Positions 6,976-15,473 of a stretch of 46,213 nucleotides of DNA are shown here, in pieces. The DNA is from a virus, in the IMG/VR virus record IMGVR_UViG_3300043411_000447, positions 1 through 46,213 of that record; one strand, given 5' to 3'. How positions within the stretch are numbered: the first letter of the stretch is position 1; each line of letters opens with the position of its first letter. Under the pieces are notes generated by a model, which saw only the letters and a list, made by a program, of their open reading frames with translations, was not told where the DNA came from and ran no database searches. Made by a program: the position numbers and the translations under genes.

Positions 6976-7920
6976 ATGAGTATGGAAGAAAACGTGAGTG
7001 CTGGTGAGAAAGCTTTTTTAGCTGAGCTTGCCGCTGAGAGTCAGACTTTAGGATTAACGGAGCCGAAGATTCCAGAGGAATCAGAAGCAAAAGTTGAAGA
7101 TGTTGCAGAAATTGCAGCAGCTGAGCCAGAGATCGTTGACGAAAAGCCAGTGTTGTCTGAGGTTGAAAAGACAGCTATGGAGCAAGGGTGGAAACCTAAA
7201 GACCAGTTTAATGGTGATGATTGGGTTCCTGCTGATGAATTTGTCCGACGTGGACCTTTACTAAAGCGTATTAGTGAGCAAAGTAAAGACATAAAGGAAC
7301 TTAAAGCTTCTTTAGAGCACTTTAAAGAAATCTTCCATAAAAAAGAAACATCGACTTATTCAACACGTATGGATGAATTACTAGCTGAACGAATTAAAGC
7401 CGTTGAGTTATCAGATGTCGAGGCTTTTAAAAAGATCGATATGGAAATAATGAAGCTTAATCAGCAACGTGGGGAACTGGAAACGGTTAGACAGGTCCAA
7501 AAACCTCAAGAAGCTCCAAAGCAAGATCCAGCTTTTGTTGAATTCGCAGCAAAACATGAATCAAACTGGTTTAACAATAACTCTCCAGAGAATATTGCAA
7601 TGAGAGCGTTTGCAAATGCGATTGCTCAAGACTTAGATCGCAAGCATCCTACTCTAGCCCCTTCTGAAGGCTTAAAAATTGTTGAACAACGAGTCAGAGA
7701 GCAGTTTCCACATCGATTTAACGAAACTAATAGAAATCAGCCATCTAAAGTAGGTGTATCAACAGCATTACCAGAGACTAAATCATCTACTAAGGATTTA
7801 ATCGATAAATTAACACCTATGCAAAAAGAGATGGGGATGTATGCAGTCAAGGCTTCTAAAAATTACACCTTACTACAATATGCAAAGGATTTAGAAAAGC
7901 AAGGCGTTCTAGGTAAATAA
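6976..7920 (+). CDS. Capsid scaffolding protein
   Basis: A 314-aa acidic, low-complexity protein with a Glu/Ala/Lys-rich N-terminus, a long helical centre (about residues 95-175) and a basic-mixed C-terminus. It contains GWKPKDQFNGDDWVPADEFVRRG, a motif I associate with podovirus scaffold proteins. Scaffolds guide capsid assembly and then leave the prohead. The location between the portal and capsid genes supports the call. Two ATGs, at 6976 and 6982, are possible starts. Confidence 0.8.
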   Translation: MSMEENVSAGEKAFLAELAAESQTLGLTEPKIPEESEAKVEDVAEIAAAEPEIVDEKPVLSEVEKTAMEQGWKPKDQFNGDDWVPADEFVRRGPLLKRISEQSKDIKELKASLEHFKEIFHKKETSTYSTRMDELLAERIKAVELSDVEAFKKIDMEIMKLNQQRGELETVRQVQKPQEAPKQDPAFVEFAAKHESNWFNNNSPENIAMRAFANAIAQDLDRKHPTLAPSEGLKIVEQRVREQFPHRFNETNRNQPSKVGVSTALPETKSSTKDLIDKLTPMQKEMGMYAVKASKNYTLLQYAKDLEKQGVLGK

Positions 7921-7934
7921 TTGGAGTATTAAAC

Positions 7935-8324
7935 ATGACACAGCAATTAGAATCTAAAAGTACTAGAGTCAAACGTCGTTCGATTGAAAGAGCAGGCCCT
8001 TTGACAATTGATCATATTAAAGAAGCAGGATTTCAATATCGAATTGCTTCGTCAAAGAATTTAGCCCGCTATGAAGCAATGGGCTACGAAATAGTAAAAA
8101 GCGACCAAGAGGTCGGTGATGCTACAGCAACCAAAAGTAAAAAACTTGGATCTGCTGTTACAGTAGAGGTCGGGGGTGGACGGAAGGACGTCCTAATGCG
8201 TATCCCTGTGGATATCTACGAAGAAATACAAGAAGAAAAGCGCGAAAATACAAAAAAACAACTTGACGCAACTAGTGTCGATCTTGGCCCAAGCCAAGTC
8301 GGAACTGGGTTGACTTTAAAATAA
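7935..8324 (+). CDS. Head-region protein, unknown
   Basis: A 129-aa protein with a GGAG ribosome-binding site. It has a basic N-terminus and a predicted mixed fold, with a VGGGRKDVLMRIPVDIYEEI segment followed by a charged helix. It sits between scaffold and decoration genes, so a role in head assembly is likely. I do not recognise the family. Confidence 0.65.
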   Translation: MTQQLESKSTRVKRRSIERAGPLTIDHIKEAGFQYRIASSKNLARYEAMGYEIVKSDQEVGDATATKSKKLGSAVTVEVGGGRKDVLMRIPVDIYEEIQEEKRENTKKQLDATSVDLGPSQVGTGLTLK

Positions 8325-8340
8325 ATTGGAGTTTTAAAAT

Positions 8341-8925
8341 ATGGCAAATGCAAATGCTCCCTTTGGTTTGAGACCTGTTCGCAATTTACGAACCGGCACA
8401 AGCCTAGTGAATATCGCAACTTATTTTGTTCCTGCGTCTGATGGTACGGCTTTGTATATGGGCGACGTCGTAAAATTAGGCGGGACCGCGGATGCGCGCG
8501 GATCTCATGCAACTGTAACAAGAGCTTCGGCTGGCGATACAGTGCTGTTAGGTGCTGTGGTCGGTATTGATCAGGTAAAAGATGTTTCGGCGATTAATCT
8601 TCGTCAAAACTATCGTCCTGCTTCAACTGCTATGTATGTCTTAGTCTGTGATGATCCAGATGCGGTCTATCATGTGCAAGAAGATTCAGTTGGTGGCGCT
8701 TTAGCTATCACGAACGTCGGCGAATGTGCTGACATCGTCGTGGCAGCTGGCTCAACCGTTACTGGTAAATCTGGTACAATGTTAGACAGCTCAACGTCAT
8801 CTGCATCTACTGCAAATCTTCGCATTCTGGGTTTAGCTGATAAGCCTGACAATGTGATTGGTGACTATGCAGTTTTTGAAGTTATCATTAACGAGCATGT
8901 CTTCAAAGGCACCGCCGGTGTTTAA
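8341..8925 (+). CDS. Capsid decoration / head structural protein
   Basis: A 194-aa protein starting MANANAPFGLRPV, an N-terminus I associate with phage head structural proteins encoded just upstream of the major capsid gene. The rest is beta-rich and Gly/Ala/Ser/Thr-rich, with no membrane segment or enzyme motif. A GGAG ribosome-binding site precedes the start. The likely role is capsid decoration or stabilisation; this rests on position and composition. Confidence 0.7.
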   Translation: MANANAPFGLRPVRNLRTGTSLVNIATYFVPASDGTALYMGDVVKLGGTADARGSHATVTRASAGDTVLLGAVVGIDQVKDVSAINLRQNYRPASTAMYVLVCDDPDAVYHVQEDSVGGALAITNVGECADIVVAAGSTVTGKSGTMLDSSTSSASTANLRILGLADKPDNVIGDYAVFEVIINEHVFKGTAGV

Positions 8926-8945
8926 TAGGATAGGAGAATAATCAT

Positions 8946-9866
8946 ATGGCAGGTATTATAAGCACAGCTAATTTTAGCGCCGCTCTTCAACCTATTGTTA
9001 ACAAGTGGGTTGGGGACGATTTAAAAGATTTAGCACCAATATATACAAGAATCTTCGACGTTCGACAAAGTGACAAACATTTTGAAGAATTTGGAGTTTT
9101 AAGTGGCTTCGGTCTTGCAAGAGTCCGTGAGCAAGGTGCTCCGTTTACAATTGACACATCTAACCAGATGCATCTTCCACGCTTCCAACATGCGGAATAT
9201 GCGTTAGGTTTCCATATCACTAAGATCATGATCGAAGACGGTATGGCAATGGGCCAATCAAAACGATTTGTTAAAATGTTAACGAAAGCAATGGCAAAAA
9301 CTCCAGATATCGTTTGCGCGAATATCTTGAACAATGCTTTTGATTCCGCTTATACAATGAAAGGCGGCGATGCCAAACAGTTAATTGCAACTGATCACCC
9401 ATCGTCTACAGGTAACCAATCGAACTACTTAAGCACTGGTGCTGCCGATATTAGTGAATTAGCTTTAGAGCAAATTCATATTGATATCCGCAAAGCTACC
9501 GATGATCGTGGCTTACGTATTGCGTTATTACCTCAAAAAATCATTGTCCCACCGGAATTAGTCCATGAAGTCGATAGATTCTTGAGCAGCCCTGATCGTC
9601 CTAACACGGCAGATCGAGCCATCAACTCTATCAATAACATGAATGTGTTTCCTGGCGGTGTGGTAGTTAACCCCTACTTAATCGACACTGACGCTTGGTT
9701 TGTAACAACTGATCGTGATGAAGGTTTAGTCTATATGGAACGCCAAGCGTTACGTGTTGACACTCAAAACGATTTTGCAACCGACAACGTGTTAGTTAAA
9801 GGTACTCAAAGATTCTCTGCCGGCTGGATTGATTTCCGTGGCATTTTCGGATCTGCAGGTGCTTAA
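8946..9866 (+). CDS. Major capsid protein
   Basis: A 306-aa protein in the expected place after the scaffold and decoration genes, with a strong AGGAG ribosome-binding site. The sequence contains an ATDHPSSTG-type segment near residues 147-156, and a C-terminal half with AWFVTTDRDEGLVYMERQ. Both patterns are common in HK97-fold major capsid proteins. It would form the icosahedral shell, probably folded with help from the phage GroES-like protein. A hairpin follows the stop codon. Confidence 0.85.
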   Translation: MAGIISTANFSAALQPIVNKWVGDDLKDLAPIYTRIFDVRQSDKHFEEFGVLSGFGLARVREQGAPFTIDTSNQMHLPRFQHAEYALGFHITKIMIEDGMAMGQSKRFVKMLTKAMAKTPDIVCANILNNAFDSAYTMKGGDAKQLIATDHPSSTGNQSNYLSTGAADISELALEQIHIDIRKATDDRGLRIALLPQKIIVPPELVHEVDRFLSSPDRPNTADRAINSINNMNVFPGGVVVNPYLIDTDAWFVTTDRDEGLVYMERQALRVDTQNDFATDNVLVKGTQRFSAGWIDFRGIFGSAGA

Positions 9867-9876
9867 TAACAATATG

Positions 9877-9900
9877 AGAGCGGGGAGTAATCCCCTCTCT
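9877..9900 (+). terminator. Hairpin after the major capsid gene
   Basis: A 10-bp stem with one mismatch (arms 9877-9886 and 9891-9900) around the loop GTAA, rich in G-C pairs. No T-run follows; instead the ribosome-binding site of the next gene begins a few bases later. It is therefore more likely to be an RNA-stabilising or partial-termination element that favours capsid mRNA than a full terminator. Confidence 0.5.
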
Positions 9901-9914
9901 TACTAGGAGGATAC

Positions 9915-10358
9915 ATGACTACTCATATATCAGGTCCATTGCAACCAACTTACGGGATTATAAACCCAGTTGGGGCCGATGTTGACGTTACTCAGGCCAC
10001 ATTGACGCCCGCTCAAGGCGCTTCTAATGTGTGCTTAGTGACTGTTCAGCTAAAGGATGCAACAGGTACCGCTATTGCTAGGCGTACTCCACTCAGGATC
10101 TATTTGTCTGATGCTGCAACTGGTGCGGGCGTAACAGCCACAACAGCTTCGGGAGCAGTCGCTGTCGGCGCTTCCGGCACAGACATCGTCGACCTTACAT
10201 CAAAAAAGGTTAAAGATGTCATGACAGATGCTAGTGGTGTTTATATCTTATCGATTACCGATACAGCAAAAACAGGCTTTTACGTCTGCGCAGCTGTAAT
10301 GGGAGCTTCAGGAGGCGTTAAAGTCTCGTCGCAGCTCGTAGCAGGTAATTACGGTTAG
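9915..10358 (+). CDS. Ig-like structural protein
   Basis: A 147-aa Thr/Ala/Gly-rich beta protein with a strong AGGAGG ribosome-binding site. It has patterns of an immunoglobulin-like or bacterial big-like domain (VTVQLKDATGTAIARRTPLRIYL; DASGVYILSITDTAKTG). Such domains decorate capsids or tails and can bind surface sugars. It is flanked by hairpins on both sides, suggesting separately adjusted expression. The domain call is from pattern only. Confidence 0.65.
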   Translation: MTTHISGPLQPTYGIINPVGADVDVTQATLTPAQGASNVCLVTVQLKDATGTAIARRTPLRIYLSDAATGAGVTATTASGAVAVGASGTDIVDLTSKKVKDVMTDASGVYILSITDTAKTGFYVCAAVMGASGGVKVSSQLVAGNYG

Positions 10359-10371
10359 AGATTAAAAGATA

Positions 10372-10395
10372 GCTGCTTAGGGAAACTTAGGCAGC
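10372..10395 (+). terminator. Terminator-like hairpin with GAAA loop
   Basis: Arms 10372-10381 and 10386-10395 form a 10-bp stem with two G-T wobbles around a GAAA tetraloop. It is followed by GATTCTTTA, a weak T-rich tail. It lies in a 108-bp gap between two structural genes. It may partly terminate the capsid-region transcript or protect its 3' end. Confidence 0.5.
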
Positions 10396-10466
10396 GATTC
10401 TTTATAGTTATTCGGATTGAGAAGTCTTAATAATTATAAAGGATTTAATACAAAGGAGTTAATTAA

Positions 10467-10856
10467 ATGGCAGACGCAGTTGCAAGTCAAACTTTAATAA
10501 ATGGACCCAGAAAGTTAGTGATGAAATTTACTAACGTATCGGATGGTACTGGGGAACCAAACGTCATTAAAGTTGATAAATCAACCTTAACTGGACCTAA
10601 TGGCGCAGAGCCTACTCAACTCGTGATTGAACGAATTGAATATGCTTGTGACGGTCTGGCGGTTGTAATTTCAGCCGATCACACAACCGACGTTGTCTTG
10701 GCGACAGTTTCGGGATATGGTCGCTTAGATTTTAAAAAAGCTGGTGGTCTACAGTCCAGTGGCGCCGGTGGTACTGGTGATATTTTATTCACAACGAAAA
10801 ATCACACTGCAGGCGATACGTATACCATTCTTTTATATATGAGAAAGAAAGACTAA
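10467..10856 (+). CDS. Phage structural protein, unknown
   Basis: A 129-aa protein with an AAGGAG ribosome-binding site. It is beta-rich, with segments such as PTQLVIERIEYACDGLAVVI and GDTYTILLYMRKKD. Proteins of this size and pattern are frequent in podovirus structural modules, but their exact place in the virion is not known to me. It follows the terminator-like hairpin and precedes a small zinc-ribbon gene by two bases. Confidence 0.65.
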   Translation: MADAVASQTLINGPRKLVMKFTNVSDGTGEPNVIKVDKSTLTGPNGAEPTQLVIERIEYACDGLAVVISADHTTDVVLATVSGYGRLDFKKAGGLQSSGAGGTGDILFTTKNHTAGDTYTILLYMRKKD

Positions 10857-10857
10857 T

Positions 10858-11073
10858 ATGCACGCTGAATGCCCAAGCTGTCTTACAAAGTTCTATATTG
10901 AAAAGATTCTTCCAGGGTTAATGAATGGAGTGATTACATGCGCAGTCTGCCATCAACACTTCGATGTCATTAAAACAAAAAGATTTCTTTTACCAATTAA
11001 GATAGAAACTCGATTAAGACAGCATCAAAACTTAGAAATTGCTAATAACTTAAAGCACGAGACTAATGGCTAG
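10858..11073 (+). CDS. Small zinc-ribbon protein
   Basis: A 71-aa protein starting MHAECPSC and carrying a second pair, CAVC, near residues 28-31. This is the arrangement of the short N-terminal zinc-ribbon domain seen in many bacterial proteins. The C-terminal half is basic. It overlaps the next gene by 8 bp. Function is unknown; it may be a scaffold-like or regulatory protein within the tail operon. Confidence 0.6.
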   Translation: MHAECPSCLTKFYIEKILPGLMNGVITCAVCHQHFDVIKTKRFLLPIKIETRLRQHQNLEIANNLKHETNG

Positions 11074-12109
11074 ATACGCTCGCTCAAATGCAAGGATGTT
11101 CGTCTTTAAAGGGACGACACCTCCGACAACGCTGAATGGTGCGTCCATAGGTGATCAATGGACAGATACCAGCGTATCGCCATGTGTGGAAAATAAGTGT
11201 ACATCTATATCACCAATGACTTGGGTAACTGCTGAAGGGAGCGGTGGTGGGGGAGGCCTAAGCGATGGTGATTATGGTGACATTACTGTTTCAAGCTCAG
11301 GAACGGCTCTAACGATTGACAATACTGCAGTAACGTTTGCAAAGATGCAGAACGTGTCTACTGGAGTTTTGATCGGACGCTCTACTGCATCGTCAGGAAG
11401 TATGGAGGCATTGTCGGTTGGTGCAGGATTAGATTTAAGTGCTGGTGTCTTATCTTCGCTTATAGAGCAATACACTAATGACATGGCTGAAGACACCATA
11501 GCTTCGTTAATACAAAACGGAACTGGTATAACTTGGTCTTATGACGACATAGGTAATACACTGACTCCAACAGTAAGTTTAGGAAGCTTTTCTACAACTA
11601 ACTTAAGTGAAGGATCTAACCTATATTACACTGACGAAAGAGTTGATGACAGAGTAGCTTCATTACTACAGAACGGCACAGGTATTACTTGGACGTATAA
11701 TGACGCAGGTGGAACATTGACTCCTGCCGTCAGCTTGGGAAGTTTCTCTACGACCAATTTAAGTGAGGGAACAAATCTTTACTTCACAGATGAGAGAGCC
11801 CAAGACGCAGTAGGTACGTCACTGACGGACTCCTCTACAATCGATTTCACTTATACAGACGGAAGTAATCAAATATCTGCTGCCGTAATAGCGAACACCT
11901 CTACGCAGAAAATTGAAGTTACTAAAAACTCTGGAGCTGTTGTAGGCACGCGTAAACAATTAAACTTTATCGAAGGCACGAACGTAACTTTAACCATAGC
12001 TGATGATGCTGGTAATGATCAAGTTGATATTACCATAGCAGCATCTGGAGGCGGTGGTAGTGGATTGACTCAGCCTGAAGTATTAGCTAGACTATCTTTG
12101 AGGATTTAA
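11066..12109 (+). CDS. Tail fibre-like repeat protein
   Basis: A 347-aa Gly/Ser/Thr-rich protein. It has two tandem repeats of about 52 residues, each running from QNGTGITW through GSFSTTNLSEG to LYYTDER or LYFTDER. A glycine linker lies near residue 57, and a second Gly-rich linker lies near the end. The LYYTDER repeat is common in phage tail fibre and collar fibre shafts. A module near residues 290-330 (TKNSGAVVGTR, FIEGTNVTLTIADD) is shared with the protein at 17856-19037. It is probably a virion fibre or appendage component. Confidence 0.72.
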   Translation: MARYARSNARMFVFKGTTPPTTLNGASIGDQWTDTSVSPCVENKCTSISPMTWVTAEGSGGGGGLSDGDYGDITVSSSGTALTIDNTAVTFAKMQNVSTGVLIGRSTASSGSMEALSVGAGLDLSAGVLSSLIEQYTNDMAEDTIASLIQNGTGITWSYDDIGNTLTPTVSLGSFSTTNLSEGSNLYYTDERVDDRVASLLQNGTGITWTYNDAGGTLTPAVSLGSFSTTNLSEGTNLYFTDERAQDAVGTSLTDSSTIDFTYTDGSNQISAAVIANTSTQKIEVTKNSGAVVGTRKQLNFIEGTNVTLTIADDAGNDQVDITIAASGGGGSGLTQPEVLARLSLRI

Positions 12110-12110
12110 C

Positions 12111-13292
12111 ATGTTACTATTAACAGCGACAACTCATGCTTTGGAATTAGTCACTAGTTCAACTTCTGCAGTAGACTACCACGTTTCGTTTGTGGATGTT
12201 ACAACGTCAGCGTTTACACCTGACAGTAGCCAAGGAGCTATTACTACAGCTACAACTACGACGATCTGTAGTGCTCCTGGTGCATCCACTCAAAGACAGA
12301 TTAAAATGATCTCAATAGCTAACAAGGGAACAGCTGCACAGACTGTTACAATACAGAAAGACGTATCTGGTACTAATTACGAAATCATCCCTTCTGTAAC
12401 ACTAAGTGCAGATGAAAGAATTGAGTACGTAGATGGACAAGGTTTTTCCGTATGCGACGCGTATGGTAGAAAGAAACAACAAATCCCGTTATCAGTTGGA
12501 ACAACTGGAAGAGCTACGGAGTTCTACAAGATTGGAGCAACTTCAGAAGCTGCAGGTGTTAGAGTATCTTACCACGCTGCTTCCGGGGTCCCCGGAGCTT
12601 TTGCACCAGGTACACCAGGCTTAGCCGGACGTACGACAGATGGAACTACTACGACAGACGCTGGATGTATCCCAATATGGACGCCTACAGGTAGTCTATA
12701 CTTAACTGGTTTTGATTGCGCTGCCGGTGTAGTTTGTCAACTGACTTTACGAGACTGGCTATGGATTAATACCGGTGCCGTAGTAACAACTACCACAGGA
12801 CAAACGGTTAACTCAGTGACGCTTCCTGCACGGGATCTAAATGGAAGCACAAACGGTGAGGGCATATACGCTGCTATACTAGTGACCACTGCTACAACTA
12901 ATGCTGGTGCAGTTACTAACATGACACTGACGTACACCAACTCAGACGGAACTGGATCACGAACTGCTACAATGGCATCATTCCCAGCCACGGCAGTAGC
13001 TGGCACATTTGTGCCTTTTCAATTAGCAGCTGGAGACAGAGGCATTCGAAGCATACAAACTCACACGTTAGGAACGTCTTTAGTGACAGGAGCAGTATCC
13101 TTAGTCATGTATCGCACAGTTGCTGCTGCAGCTATAACAACAGCAAACGTTGGAAGCGTAGGATCACTCAGTCTTAACGCAGCTCAGCCAGGCGTTCGGC
13201 TATACAATGGAAGTTGCTTAATACCTGTAACACTACCAAGTGCTACCACTGCGAACAACATCACTGGATTAGTTACTATCACAGAAAGATAA
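12111..13292 (+). CDS. Virion surface protein, unknown
   Basis: A 393-aa Thr/Ala/Gly-rich beta protein with a GAGG ribosome-binding site. The first 120 residues look like one beta domain (ATTHALELVTSSTSAVDYHVSF, then VTIQKDVSGTNYEI). The remainder is a second beta-rich domain with a SLYLTGFDCAAG segment. It lies between two fibre-like genes. I take it as a tail or capsid appendage protein; no enzymatic motif is visible. A sigma-70 promoter starts directly after its stop. Confidence 0.6.
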   Translation: MLLLTATTHALELVTSSTSAVDYHVSFVDVTTSAFTPDSSQGAITTATTTTICSAPGASTQRQIKMISIANKGTAAQTVTIQKDVSGTNYEIIPSVTLSADERIEYVDGQGFSVCDAYGRKKQQIPLSVGTTGRATEFYKIGATSEAAGVRVSYHAASGVPGAFAPGTPGLAGRTTDGTTTTDAGCIPIWTPTGSLYLTGFDCAAGVVCQLTLRDWLWINTGAVVTTTTGQTVNSVTLPARDLNGSTNGEGIYAAILVTTATTNAGAVTNMTLTYTNSDGTGSRTATMASFPATAVAGTFVPFQLAAGDRGIRSIQTHTLGTSLVTGAVSLVMYRTVAAAAITTANVGSVGSLSLNAAQPGVRLYNGSCLIPVTLPSATTANNITGLVTITER

Positions 13293-13321
13293 TTGATTTT
13301 TAGAGTGATTTATGCTATACT
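13293..13321 (+). promoter_or_regulatory. Extended -10 sigma-70 promoter before the fibre gene
   Basis: TTGATT (13293-13298), a 17-bp spacer ending in TGC, and TATACT (13316-13321), making an extended -10 promoter. It lies in the 53-bp gap just before the fibre gene at 13346, one of the few true gaps in the rightward unit. This would give the fibre and downstream tail genes extra or separately timed transcription. Confidence 0.7.
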
Positions 13322-13345
13322 AGGCAGATTCACGGAGAGAAAAGA

Positions 13346-14809
13346 ATGACTACAACATTGACCGGCCAGTCCTTAAATTCAACCTATAAAGACCTCTTAC
13401 AGTTAGGTAATAGTGGTGCTGGGATTACTGGCTCTTTAACGACCGTTTATGATGGTAATGGAGCAGCTACTGGGCTGACATTGTCTTCTAGTGGTATAGG
13501 GACCAGTGGAAGCTTCGCTGCAAGCAGCTTGACCGTTGGTGGTTATAGTTTAACGCTAGGTGGTACATTCTCAACAGCTGACGCCTTCTCAACAATTGGA
13601 GGCTCTTTAGCGATAACACTAAGTGGCGCGACTGCAATTACCTTTCCCACATCAGGGACACTAGTCACAACTTCAGGCACTCAAACGTTAACAAATAAAA
13701 CATTAACGACACCAATCATTGCTCAAATTTCAAACACGGGGACGCTGACTCTTCCGACGTCTACCGATACTCTTGTTGCACGAGGAACGACTGACACCTT
13801 AACCAATAAAACTCTCACAACTCCAGTTATTGCTCAGATCGTAAATACCGGAACACTAACGTTACCGACATCGACTGACACTTTAGTCGCAAGGAATACG
13901 ACTGATACCTTGACGAACAAAACCTTAACGACTCCAGTCATTGCGCAGATTGTGAACACAGGAACTTTGACACTTCCTACTGCAACCGATACCTTAGTTG
14001 CTCGTACTACTACAGACACTCTTACAAATAAGACACTGACAGATCCTAAAATTAATGCCATAAAAGACACTAATGGGGCCGGCTCAATTGATATCACTGC
14101 GACTGCAAGTGCTGTGAATAGATTTGTAGCGACAAATACCGCTACAGGTAATGGACCATTACTGACAGTTGATGGCACTGACACTAATACAGATATTAGA
14201 TTAAGATCAAAAGGCACAGGCCAAGCATTGATTCAATCAGCGAATACAACTACAGCAGTCGGATTTTCAACTGGGACCAGTTACCAGCATACAACACTTT
14301 TAAGCTTTGCGAACACTTCGGCAAGTAGGACCATAACAATACCAGACTGTGATATCCCTGGTATGTATGTACAGCAAGCTTATACAAGTACTGGAACAGG
14401 CGCTTCAGGTACTACCACCATACCTTTTGACAATACAATCCCTCAGAACACCGAAGGCAATCAGTACATGACGCTGGCAATCACTCCAAAATCAACGTCA
14501 AATCTTTTAGAGATTGACGTAGTTGTTTTATGTACATCTAATGGCGCGACTCAGTTAACCGCTGCGCTATTTCAAGACTCTACGGCGGACGCATTAGCGG
14601 CTATGTCTATGTACGCAGATTCATCAGGAGTTATGAGAACGATTACATTCAAGCATAGAATGACGGCTGGAACGACCTCATCAACTACATTTAAAGTCCG
14701 TATGGGGCCTAGTACTGCCGTTACAGCGTATTTTTCTCAAGCTGCTGGTGCCGCGATTTTTAATGGTGCAGTTGTTTCCTCAATCCATATTAAAGAATAT
14801 TCCGCATAA
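13346..14809 (+). CDS. Tail fibre protein with TLTNKTLT repeats
   Basis: A 487-aa protein. Residues 114-224 are three tandem 37-aa repeats beginning TLTNKTLTTP and ending near DTLVAR, with a partial fourth copy. TLTNKTL repeats are widespread in phage fibre shafts. The C-terminal 200 residues form a different beta-rich domain, probably the receptor-binding or trimerisation tip. The repeats are nearly identical in protein but strongly diverged at third codon positions. It has its own promoter and a GGAGA ribosome-binding site. Confidence 0.78.
   Translation: MTTTLTGQSLNSTYKDLLQLGNSGAGITGSLTTVYDGNGAATGLTLSSSGIGTSGSFAASSLTVGGYSLTLGGTFSTADAFSTIGGSLAITLSGATAITFPTSGTLVTTSGTQTLTNKTLTTPIIAQISNTGTLTLPTSTDTLVARGTTDTLTNKTLTTPVIAQIVNTGTLTLPTSTDTLVARNTTDTLTNKTLTTPVIAQIVNTGTLTLPTATDTLVARTTTDTLTNKTLTDPKINAIKDTNGAGSIDITATASAVNRFVATNTATGNGPLLTVDGTDTNTDIRLRSKGTGQALIQSANTTTAVGFSTGTSYQHTTLLSFANTSASRTITIPDCDIPGMYVQQAYTSTGTGASGTTTIPFDNTIPQNTEGNQYMTLAITPKSTSNLLEIDVVVLCTSNGATQLTAALFQDSTADALAAMSMYADSSGVMRTITFKHRMTAGTTSSTTFKVRMGPSTAVTAYFSQAAGAAIFNGAVVSSIHIKEYSA
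13685..14017 (+). repeat. Three 111-bp in-frame repeats in the fibre gene
   Basis: Units start at 13685, 13796 and 13907, each coding 37 residues. Units 2 and 3 differ by only a few amino acids (for example TSTD against TATD), while most synonymous positions differ. They are thus protein repeats, not recent DNA duplications. Confidence 0.8.
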
Positions 14810-14823
14810 TAATAGGAGGTTTA

Positions 14824-15159
14824 ATGGTTACTTATCTGGAAAAAATACAGTATCTATATCCTGGAATACAGAAGGTCATGCAATGGGATGCTAATTTCGA
14901 TGGTACACCATTTAATGACCCCTATGATGGCGTTGTCTGGGAAAATACAGAATATGATAAACCATCAAAAGAAGTTCTTGATGCAATTCCAGATGAAGAC
15001 ATTATAGCCTCACAAAAAGAGAAAGAACTTAATGCATTATGCGATTCCCTTAAGAACGATACCATGGCAAAGATGATGTACATGATGGAAAAAAAATCTA
15101 ACGCTGATCTGACATTTAAAGATTATATCAAATCAATTCAAGACATGGAAGTAGTTTAA
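14824..15159 (+). CDS. Small tail-region protein
   Basis: A 111-aa protein with a strong AGGAGG ribosome-binding site. It has a YLYPGIQKVMQWD start, then DPYDGVVWENTE and DKPSKEVLDAI, followed by a charged helix. Proteins of this pattern are common next to phage fibre genes, and by position may act in fibre assembly or attachment. It shares one base with the next gene (TAATG). Confidence 0.6.
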   Translation: MVTYLEKIQYLYPGIQKVMQWDANFDGTPFNDPYDGVVWENTEYDKPSKEVLDAIPDEDIIASQKEKELNALCDSLKNDTMAKMMYMMEKKSNADLTFKDYIKSIQDMEVV

Positions 15160-15473
15160 TGAGTCATCGGCTTGGAAAGCATTTTGTCTTATGTGATATC
15201 TGTGGAAATAGGTTTTACAATGACGAAGTTGCACAGCAATGGGATGGAACTATTGCTTGTATAATCCGCAATAAATGCTGGTCACCAAAGCCAGCGTCGT
15301 ATCTACCTTTACGACGTCCAAAAAATGAAGGTGTAGTGAAGTATCCTGTACGGCCTGAAGTAAGTACAGTATCAAATACAAATGGAGATGGATTAGTCTG
15401 GGGCCGTACTTACGACCTAGTCTGGAGTGATCCATATGATGTCTCAAACGATCGTAAATGGGGACAAACTTAA
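15159..15473 (+). CDS. Small Cys-pair structural protein, unknown
   Basis: A 104-aa protein. CDIC near residue 12 and two later Cys around residues 34 and 40 may bind zinc in the N-terminal half. The C-terminus is Pro/Trp/Asp-rich. It overlaps both neighbours by one base, so translation is coupled in the tail operon. Function is unknown; position suggests a head-tail joining or tail protein. Confidence 0.6.
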   Translation: MSHRLGKHFVLCDICGNRFYNDEVAQQWDGTIACIIRNKCWSPKPASYLPLRRPKNEGVVKYPVRPEVSTVSNTNGDGLVWGRTYDLVWSDPYDVSNDRKWGQT

